Shown here: piece by piece, positions 48,573-54,593 of the stretch
Position numbering within the stretch: position 1 is the first letter of the stretch
How the letters are laid out: each line of letters starts with the position of its first letter
DNA from: Frankiales bacterium
GTDB taxonomy: Bacteria > Actinomycetota > Actinomycetes > Mycobacteriales > SCTD01
DNA length: 54,593 nt
Direction: 5' to 3'
Assembly (NCBI GenBank): GCA_025464695.1
Contig: JAODNQ010000109.1
Location: 1 to 54,593 of the forward strand
Notes under the pieces: generated by a model
What the model was told of the DNA's origin: nothing
The model's database searches: none
Seen by the model: the letters and a program-made list of their open reading frames with translations, nothing else
Translations under genes and position numbers: made by a program

Positions 48573-51464
48573 ATGCTGAGCATCGGGAAGCTGGGTGCGG
48601 GCCAGGCCAGCTACTACCTGGACGCCGTCGCCGACGGCGCCGAGGACTACTACGTCCACGGCGGCGAGGCCCCGGGCCAGTGGATCGGAGCTGGTGCCCC
48701 GGGACTCGGCCTGACGGGGCAGGTCGACGGCGAGGCCTTCACGGCCCTGCTCCGGGGTCAGCACCCCGCCGTCCCCGGCCTTCTGGGCCGTCCGACCAAG
48801 GTCCCCGGCTTCGACCTGACCTTCTCCGCGCCCAAGTCCGCCTCGCTGCTGTTCGGGCTGGGAGAGCCCGACCTAGCCGAGAAGGTCAAGGAGGCGCACG
48901 ACGCCGCCGTGCAGGACGCCCTGGGCTACCTCGAGCGGGTGGCGTCCGACGCACGCCGCGGTCACGCCGGTGCGGAGCGCATCAGCACGGGGGGCTTCGT
49001 CGCCGCCGCCTTCCGCCACCGGACCAGCCGAGCGGGAGATCCTCACCTGCATACGCACGTCGTCGTGGCCAACCGCGTGCTCGGTGAGGACGGCCGCTGG
49101 ACAGCCCTCGACGCCCGCGCCCTGTACGTGCAGGCCAAGACCGCCGGGACCTTGTACGGCGCGAGCCTGCGCGCGCATCTGCAGGACCTGGGCCTGTCGT
49201 GGACGGTCGCTCCCAACGGTCTGGGCGAGCTCGAGGACATCCCGCGCGAGGTGCTCCGGACGTTCTCGACCCGTCGCCAGCAGATCGAGTCGGCGCTCGA
49301 CGACCGCGGGCTAAGCAGTGCCCGCGCGGCGCAGGCGGCGACGCTCGACACGCGCCAGCGCAAGGAGGCGACCGTCGACCCTGACTCGCTGCGGAGCCGG
49401 TGGCAGGCGCGCGCGACGGAAGCCGGCTTCGGGCCGGCCTCCGTCGAGGACCTCCTGGAGACGGGCAGGCAGCGCAGCGGCACGAAGGCGGCGCCGGACC
49501 TGTCGCCCCTCCTCGGGCCGGCAGGCCTCACGGCGACGAGCAGCACCTTCTCCGAGCGGGACCTGCTGCGTGCAGTCGCCGTGTCCCTGCCCGACGGCGG
49601 GACGGTGACGGACGTCGAGCGTCAGGCGAACGAGCTCCTGCAGGACGGCCGGGTGCTGCCGCTGACCGAGCGCGAGCGCGCTCTCCGGGGCGAGCCGGTC
49701 CTGCGCCGCCGCCGAGGTGGCCTCGTGCCCGTCGGTCGATCGGAGCTCCGCTGGTCGACGCTCGACCTGCTGGCCCTCGAGCAGCGCGTCGTCGAGCAGG
49801 CCAAGGCCGGACGCGGACGCGCGGAAGGTGGCCCGGAGAGCGCGGTCGCGGAGGCGCTCGCGGCTCGACCTCACCTCAACCAGGAACAGGCCGACATGGT
49901 GCGGAGCCTCGTCCTCAGCCAGGACCTGGTGCAGCTCGTGTCAGCGGCGGCCGGCTCCGGGAAGACGACCGCGATGGGCGCAGCAGTACAGGCATGGCAG
50001 GACTCGGGTCATCACGTCGTCGGCGTCACGCTGGCGGCTCGCGCCGCGAAGGTGCTCGCGGAGGAGACCGGGCTGCCGGCCTTCACCTTCGCCCGTGCGC
50101 AGCTGGACCTCCGGGATCCCCGCTCTCCAGGACTGCCTCCGGGGACGGTCGTCGTGGTGGACGAGGCCGGCCAGGTCGGGACCCGCGCCCTCGCGGAGCT
50201 GCTCCAACACGTCGACAGTGCCGGCGGGAAGCTCGTGCTTGTCGGCGACCCGCACCAGTTGCCCGAGATCGAGGCCGGTGGGGCCTACCGGGGGCTGCTG
50301 AACCGCCTGCCGGTCGTCGAGCTCGAGGCCAACCACAGGCAGGTCGAGCCCGAGGAGAAGGTTCGGCTCGCCGAGTTGCGGACGGGCAACGTTACCCGTG
50401 CCATGGCTGGCTACGACGCTGCGGGCCGGGTGGTCCGGGCCGACGACGGGCGCGACGCTCGACAGCGGCTCGTCGGGGACTGGCTCCAGTCCTACGGGAA
50501 CGAAGGGGCCGAGGACGGGTCGGTCGTGATGATCGGGCTGACCAACGCGGACGTGGACAAGTTGAACGAGTTGGCGAGGGCTGCGCTGCGTGGGCAGGGC
50601 CGGCTGCCGGCGCACGAGGTCGAGCACGCCGGCCGACTGTTCGCCATCGGGGACAAGGTGGTCACACGGCGCAACGACTCGCGCCTCAAGGTGCTCAACG
50701 GTGATCGTTGGACTGTGCGGGCGGTCGGGGACTTCGGGCTGCTGGTCGAGCCGGCGTCGGGTGGGCGCCCTGTGGTGCTTCCCCGCTTGTACGAGGACGT
50801 TCAGCACGCCTACGCGATCACCACATCCATCTCCCAGGGCAGCACGGTCGAGCGGGCCTTCGTCCTGGCCTCGGACTCCACGTACCGGGAAGCCGGCTAC
50901 ACCGCGGCGAGTCGCGCGCGGCAAGAGACGCGCTTCTACGTGGTCGAAGGGCAGCACGAGGAGTGCGGCCACGGCGAGCAGCACGGCGAGGCCACGGACC
51001 CGCTGGGAGCGTTCGTCTCGGCGCTCCAGCGGAGCGGTGCCGAGCCCATGGCCCTGGACAGTGCCGCCGGACGCAGCGACCCGGCTCGTGCACGAGGGAG
51101 GGAGTCCGACGAGGACGAGCGGGACCAGCTGCGCGAGCGGCTGGCGGAAGGGCCAGCGGACCTGGGTCGAAGGCTGGCGTCTGCACGCCGCGAGCTGGTC
51201 GAGGCCGAGACGGTGCTGTCGCGGCTGTCCGAGGTCGGCGTCACGGCGAAGGTGAGCCAGTCGAAGGAGGCCGTGCGTCTCGCCACCTGGGCGGAGCGAC
51301 GGGCACTGCTGGAGCACGAGGTGGCCGACCTCGAAGAGCACCAAGCGTTGCGGGGGGAGTGGCTGAAGGCGGCGGCAACGTTGGTCGAGCGGTACGAGGT
51401 TCTGGAGCCGGAGGCCGGGCGAGGGGCTCCCGAGGACGGACACCTGGAGTGGGAAATCGGGTGA
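48573..51464 (+). CDS. MobF-family relaxase-helicase (TraI/TrwC-like)
   Basis: A 963-residue conjugation protein. The relaxase domain (about 1-300) begins MLSIGKLGAGQASYYLDAVA, with FDLTFSAPKSASLLFGLG and the metal-binding three-histidine motif GDPHLHTHVVVANRV (about 155-169). The helicase domain (about 430-800) has Walker A SAAAGSGKTT (near 457), Walker B VVVVDEAGQ (near 527), LVGDPHQLPEIEAGGAYRGL and the RecD-like ending YAITTSISQGSTVERAFVLASDSTYREAGYTAASRARQETRFYV. The C-terminus is coiled-coil-like and charged. ATG 48573 starts the canonical N-terminus that must carry the catalytic Tyr (YY at 14-15). It would nick at oriT and unwind DNA for transfer. No type IV coupling protein or Tra/FtsK gene is in the window. 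Confidence 0.93.
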   Translation: MLSIGKLGAGQASYYLDAVADGAEDYYVHGGEAPGQWIGAGAPGLGLTGQVDGEAFTALLRGQHPAVPGLLGRPTKVPGFDLTFSAPKSASLLFGLGEPDLAEKVKEAHDAAVQDALGYLERVASDARRGHAGAERISTGGFVAAAFRHRTSRAGDPHLHTHVVVANRVLGEDGRWTALDARALYVQAKTAGTLYGASLRAHLQDLGLSWTVAPNGLGELEDIPREVLRTFSTRRQQIESALDDRGLSSARAAQAATLDTRQRKEATVDPDSLRSRWQARATEAGFGPASVEDLLETGRQRSGTKAAPDLSPLLGPAGLTATSSTFSERDLLRAVAVSLPDGGTVTDVERQANELLQDGRVLPLTERERALRGEPVLRRRRGGLVPVGRSELRWSTLDLLALEQRVVEQAKAGRGRAEGGPESAVAEALAARPHLNQEQADMVRSLVLSQDLVQLVSAAAGSGKTTAMGAAVQAWQDSGHHVVGVTLAARAAKVLAEETGLPAFTFARAQLDLRDPRSPGLPPGTVVVVDEAGQVGTRALAELLQHVDSAGGKLVLVGDPHQLPEIEAGGAYRGLLNRLPVVELEANHRQVEPEEKVRLAELRTGNVTRAMAGYDAAGRVVRADDGRDARQRLVGDWLQSYGNEGAEDGSVVMIGLTNADVDKLNELARAALRGQGRLPAHEVEHAGRLFAIGDKVVTRRNDSRLKVLNGDRWTVRAVGDFGLLVEPASGGRPVVLPRLYEDVQHAYAITTSISQGSTVERAFVLASDSTYREAGYTAASRARQETRFYVVEGQHEECGHGEQHGEATDPLGAFVSALQRSGAEPMALDSAAGRSDPARARGRESDEDERDQLRERLAEGPADLGRRLASARRELVEAETVLSRLSEVGVTAKVSQSKEAVRLATWAERRALLEHEVADLEEHQALRGEWLKAAATLVERYEVLEPEAGRGAPEDGHLEWEIG

Positions 51465-51547
51465 GAACGGCACCTACCGTTCCACCGGTTCCGCGCGGAA
51501 GAAGGCGGCACCTACCGTCGCCGGGCGATGCTGAACCGGCACCTACC
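51465..51547 (+). repeat. three CGGCACCTACC repeats with hairpin arms behind the relaxase gene
   Basis: CGGCACCTACC occurs at 51468-51478, 51506-51516 and 51537-51547; the first two extend to CGGCACCTACCGT. The first is framed by GAACGG (51465-51470) and CCGTTC (51477-51482), which pair perfectly and leave CACCTA as the loop; the second is framed by GGCG/CGCC. The repeats begin at the base after the relaxase stop codon. They could be iterons, protein-binding sites or RNA hairpins. Confidence 0.6.
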
Positions 51548-51787
51548 TCTGCAGGGCTTGGTAGCGCCCGGCGCGGACGCGAGGTGCTCGGTCGGCTAGA
51601 CAGGGGCCCGCGCGCGGACGTCGCCCTAGGCGGCGACGAGGGGGTCGTTGTCCGCGGCCGAGAGGCGAGGCAAGGGCCGGCCCCCTGCGGTGACGTACGC
51701 GCTGGCCGCGTGTTGGCGGTCACGACAACGGCTGACCGGCTGCAGGGCGCAGCCGTAGGCCAAGCTGCTTACCACTTGGGGTCGCGG
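51548..51787. other. 240-bp gap without a gene before the NTPase pseudogene
   Basis: No conserved protein is seen on either strand and no tRNA or attachment site is recognised. It separates the relaxase gene and its repeats from the converging remnant gene. Confidence 0.4.
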
Positions 51788-53267
51788 TCAGTTAGAGGTC
51801 AGCGGCTGGCGCCAGAGATTGCTCATGACCGCGTGCCGGATGAGCGCGATCAGCAGCGGTTCGGCGTCGGCCACGTGCAGAAGCGCCTCTTCGACGACGC
51901 CGGCGACGTAGGGGTCTGACAGGTACACCTGCAGGTCCTCGTCCCAGCTTGCGGGAGGGCGTGGGGGGTTTTGGGCCAGTTGCCGCAGAAGCGCTGTGAC
52001 GAGGCCGAAGACAGCCTCGCTGCTCGGTTCCGCGAGGCCGGTCAGCGTCTCCTCGAAGGCCTGCCAGTCGGCTGCGGGCTCGGGAGGAGTCGACCGCCCG
52101 GGGTCTCGCTTGATGGTGGCGAGGCCGAGAACGGTCGGTGGTGCTCCGGTTAATGCCGCGATGAGCTCGACCTGCTGCTGCACGCGCTCTGCGGCTTGTC
52201 GCGGCACCGAGGTCCCACCGAGGGCGTCTCGAAGGCCGTCGGCAACGAGGCTTCGGACTGTGGCTCCTGCCTGGGCGGCGGTGATGAGCGTCTTGGCGTA
52301 GGCCGCCTCGTCGAAGGCCTCTGGGGTGCTGCAGTGCGGTCAGGGCGTGCCCGAGGAGCCGGCGCAGGTACCTGGGCTCTGAGGCCATCCCGTCGTCGAT
52401 GATCTCGGCGGCCAATTGTGGGCTCACGGGGAAGATGAGGCCGAGCCGTTCGGCGGCGTGCAGGTCGAGGTCGAGGACGAGGTCGGTGACGGCCTGCTTT
52501 TGGTGGGGCTGGGGTTCGGAGAAGTAGCGGCCGGCGGCGAACAGGAACGTGTTGCGCCAGTGCGGGGAGGCGGCCATGCGCTGGAGGCGCGGCAGGGCGT
52601 CGTCGAGTGCGCCGGTGGTGACGGCGAGAGCGGCCATGAGTTCTTGGAGCGAGCGGACGTCGAAGCCCAGGCCGTCGTCGTGCTGCGGTGTCAGTAGGAC
52701 TAGCCGGTGTGTGGCGGCGGTGACGATCTGCTCGAGCAGGGCTGCGTCGTCGTCGGACGGCTTGTACCCGGCGTCGTCGAGGACCTGCCACGCGATGTCC
52801 CGCAGGTCCGCCGGGGACAGCAGGCTGTCGGCGCCGGCGGCGGTTTCGGCGCGCTGCTGGAGCAGCAGGCCTGCGCGTCGGTGCAGGTCGAGTACGGCCG
52901 CGACGTGGTCGCGGATCAGCTTCGAGGACCCGAGCAGCTTGTTGCGTTCGCGCTGTTCGATGGTCTGGTAGTAGCCCCAGAATAGGCCGTAGCGGCTGGG
53001 TGAGAACTCGCGGGACGACTCGGCGATGATCGTCATGATCAGGACCTGGAGCGGGGTCCGGAGCAGTCGTTGAAGAGACTCCTCCCGCGAGGCTGTCTGC
53101 AGCAGGGCGTTCACGGCGTCGCGCCGGACGGGGTCGTCGGGTAGGCGGACGTGCGTGACGCGTCGGCCGTACTCGAGCGCATCAGCGAGCGGCAGGTCGT
53201 CGAGGTCGGCGCGTTCGAACACGGCGGGTGAAAGGTTGTCTGCGTAACCGGTGGGTCTGGTGGGGCC
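51788..53267 (-). pseudogene. remnant of a NACHT/STAND-type NTPase (N-terminus lost, internal frameshift)
   Basis: The preserved part reads, from the IS junction, GYADNLSPAVFERADLDDLP, then LLRTPLQVLIMTIIAESS, FSPSRYGLFWGYYQTIEQRE (post-NACHT winged-helix region) and DVRSLQELMAALAVTTG (the F-x-H-x-S-x-Q-E-x-x-A-A-like motif of NACHT proteins), followed by helical repeats. Walker A and B would lie upstream and are missing because the IS3-type element occupies that side. At 52323-52326 (a run of four G on the plus strand) one extra base shifts the frame; removing it continues the protein as PEAFDEAAYAKTLITAAQAG and so on to the stop at 51788 (ending SNLWRQPLTSN). NACHT/STAND NTPases in bacteria include antiphage defence proteins. 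The gene is probably inactive; the one-base shift could also be a sequencing error. Confidence 0.78.
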
Positions 53268-54477
53268 TGACCCCGAAGTGTGGACACGCTGATTCCAGCA
53301 GTTGCTGGAGGAAGCGAGATGATCTCGAGCATGGCTCGCAAGACGTACTCCGATGAGTTCCGGCGTCAGGCCGTGGACCTGTACGAGCAGACCGAGGGCG
53401 CGACGCTGTCAGGGATCGCCGGGGACCTGGGCTTGGCCCGGGGCACGCTGGCGGCCTGGGTCGCCACGTTCGGGAGCGGCTCGACGACAGCAGCGCCGGG
53501 GTCGCCGCCGGCGGCGGCCAGGGGCAGTTCCCCAGGAACTGACGGGAACGGGCGGGCGGAGTCGCAGGCGGTGAAGCTCGCGCGGCTCGAGGCCCGGGTG
53601 CGTGAGCTGGAGGCCGAGACGACGAAGCTCACGACCGAGCGGGAGATCTTGCGGTCGGCGGCGAAGTATTTCGCCGGCGAGACGATCTGGTGAGCCGCTT
53701 CCAGTTCGTTGCCGACCACCGGGACGCCTTCGAGGTGAAGCGGCTGTGCCAGGGCGTCGAGGTCTGCCGCTCGGCGTACTACGCGTGGGAGAAGGCCGCG
53801 CCGTCGAGGGCGGAGCGGGTCGCCGCTGATGCGGTCCTCGCCGCGCAGATCAAGGTCGTGCAGGACCCCAAGCAGGGCGGCGATCGCGCGTACGGGGCTC
53901 CGCGGGTCACCGCCGAGCTCAACGACGGGGTCGCGCCTGAGGACCGGGTGAACCACAAGCGCGTCGCCCGGGTCATGCGTGAGCACGACCTGCCCGGGCT
54001 GCGGCTGCGCCGGCGGGTCCGCACGACCGTCCCGGAGCCCGCGGATGTCAAGGTCGAGGACCTGGTGAAGCGGGACTTCACCGCCCCCGCCCCGAACCTC
54101 AAATACGTCGGGGACATCACCTACCTGCCGCTCGCTTTCGGCAAGAACCTGTACCTCGCGACCGTCATCGACTGCTACAGCCGGCGGCTGGTCGGCTGGG
54201 CCGTCGCCGACCACATGCGCACCGATCTCATCAACGCCGCCCTGCGGGACGCGCTTGCGACCCGCGGGAGCCTGGCCGGGGCGGTGTTCCACGCCGACCA
54301 CGGAGCGCAGTACACGTCCCGGGCCTACGCCGAGCTCTGCACCCAGCTCGGGATCGTCCAGTCGATGGGCGCGGTTGGCAGCAGCGCGGACAACGCCCTC
54401 GCCGAGTCGTTCAACGCCACCCTCAAGCGCGAGCTCCTGGCCGGCGCTCCGGCGTTCAGTGACGAGCGGGTCTGCTG
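53268..54477 (+). mobile_element. IS3-family insertion sequence, truncated at its right end
   Basis: The left end is placed near TGACCCCGAAGTGTGGAC at 53268, a sequence of IS3-type terminal repeats, just where homology to the NACHT remnant stops; the exact boundary is not proved. It contains orfA and orfB in overlapping frames with orfB at -1 relative to orfA. OrfB loses its last part near 54463-54480, where another IS3-type element begins in the opposite orientation. No target-site duplication can be checked because the right end is missing. Confidence 0.7.
53319..53693 (+). CDS. IS3-family transposase OrfA
   Basis: A 124-residue DNA-binding subunit: ARKTYSDEFRRQAVDLYEQT, GATLSGIAGDLGLARGTLAAWV (helix-turn-helix), then a coiled-coil leucine-zipper region VKLARLEARVRELEAETTKL and TEREILRSAAKYFAGE, standard for IS3 OrfA. 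ATG 53319 has GGAGG upstream at 7-8 nt; ATG 53331 is an alternative. Its stop overlaps the orfB GTG. Confidence 0.93.
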   Translation: MISSMARKTYSDEFRRQAVDLYEQTEGATLSGIAGDLGLARGTLAAWVATFGSGSTTAAPGSPPAAARGSSPGTDGNGRAESQAVKLARLEARVRELEAETTKLTTEREILRSAAKYFAGETIW

Positions 54478-54490
54478 CAGGTCTGGTTGA
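53690..54490 (+). CDS. IS3-family transposase OrfB, C-terminally truncated
   Basis: A 266-residue DDE integrase-type protein: HTH_21 region VKRLCQGVEVCRSAYYAWEK, RAYGAPRVTAELND, catalytic residues in LKYVGDITYLPL (D), VFHADHGAQYTS (D) and SSADNALAESFNATLKREL (E). The normal ending (about 30 residues with a YNxxRRH motif) is replaced by a short out-of-place tail after FSDERV, where another IS joins. All three catalytic acids remain, but loss of the C-terminus and right end should stop independent transposition. Confidence 0.9.
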   Translation: MSRFQFVADHRDAFEVKRLCQGVEVCRSAYYAWEKAAPSRAERVAADAVLAAQIKVVQDPKQGGDRAYGAPRVTAELNDGVAPEDRVNHKRVARVMREHDLPGLRLRRRVRTTVPEPADVKVEDLVKRDFTAPAPNLKYVGDITYLPLAFGKNLYLATVIDCYSRRLVGWAVADHMRTDLINAALRDALATRGSLAGAVFHADHGAQYTSRAYAELCTQLGIVQSMGAVGSSADNALAESFNATLKRELLAGAPAFSDERVCCRSG

Positions 54491-54506
54491 CACTGCTTGA
54501 GTTGGA

Positions 54507-54593
54507 CTATGCCGCGAGTGCGGCCTGACGGGTGAAGGCGAGTTCGTACTCGACCGGCGTGAGCTTGCCGAGTGCTCGCTGTCGTCGCCTGTT
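54507..54593 (-). CDS. IS3-family transposase OrfB, C-terminal fragment cut by the window edge
   Basis: The last 28 codons of a second IS3-type OrfB: NRRRQRALGKLTPVEYELAF and a short tail, stop TAG at 54509-54507. The sequence between 54480 and 54506 (GTCTGGTTGACACTGC...) is probably this element's right end. It is inserted in, or recombined with, the IS at 53268. Its upstream part lies beyond the window. Confidence 0.8.
   Translation of the reverse strand, partial: NRRRQRALGKLTPVEYELAFTRQAALAA

Noticed and set aside
53690..53700. Programmed -1 frameshift site joining OrfA and OrfB
   Set aside because: The frames are offset by -1 as in IS3 elements, but no A6G-type slippery sequence is visible in the overlap.

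Overview
High-GC actinobacterial DNA. This is inferred from GC-rich coding sequence, frequent GTG/TTG starts, many 1-13 base stop/start overlaps, and an S-(hydroxymethyl)mycothiol dehydrogenase (mycothiol is an actinobacterial thiol). The genus cannot be set from the window. Both edges end in IS3-type transposase fragments, so this looks like accessory DNA.

Region A (about 0.66-24 kb) is a catabolic and uptake island. A minus-strand operon (10526 down to 658) encodes a branched-chain-amino-acid-type (Liv) ABC importer with three extra envelope proteins, then a 2-oxoacid dehydrogenase E2 and mycothiol-dependent formaldehyde dehydrogenase MscR. Facing it is a plus-strand operon: SnoaL-like protein, acetoacetyl-CoA synthetase, NmrA-like reductase, fumarylacetoacetate-hydrolase-family protein, TfdB/PheA-type flavin hydroxylase and an AceE-type E1. 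Next come EthD plus cytochrome P450, an AraC/XylS regulator, and ferredoxin plus ferredoxin reductase. The P450/ferredoxin/reductase/EthD/AraC set has the same content as the eth ether-dealkylation cluster of Rhodococcus ruber. Four promoters here (10627-10691 minus, 10755-10819, 19445-19509, 22365-22428) share a pair of TGCG-N6-GGAT-like boxes exactly 22 bp apart, with a TANNNT -10 hexamer 26-27 bp after the proximal GGA. This is the architecture expected for an AraC/XylS activator, so the whole island is probably one regulon.

Region B (24.3-42.2 kb) is a second catabolic block: acyl-CoA dehydrogenase, Baeyer-Villiger monooxygenase plus class III CoA-transferase, GMC alcohol oxidoreductase plus aldehyde dehydrogenase, TetR regulator, HSL-type esterase, and a sugar-type ABC importer (one permease; the ATPase fused to a second permease) ending in a CitE-like lyase and two hot-dog hydratase subunits. 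An AACTAAC motif lies in the 17-bp spacer of two promoters here and is a candidate TetR site. The likely logic is oxidation of an alcohol or ketone to an acid, CoA activation, hydration and CoA-ester cleavage. The actual substrate is not determined.

Region C (42.5-44.7 kb) is a NarL/LuxR-type two-component pair. Region D (44.8-51.5 kb) is part of an integrative or conjugative element: Rep-like HTH protein, excisionase-like HTH protein, two unknown proteins, GntR regulator with a matched pair of operator-like sites, Nudix protein, and MobF relaxase-helicase. Region E (51.8-54.6 kb) is a decayed NACHT/STAND-type NTPase gene (frameshifted, N-terminus replaced by an IS3-family element); that IS is itself cut by a second IS3-family element at the right edge. 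No tRNA, rRNA, CRISPR array or integrase was seen.
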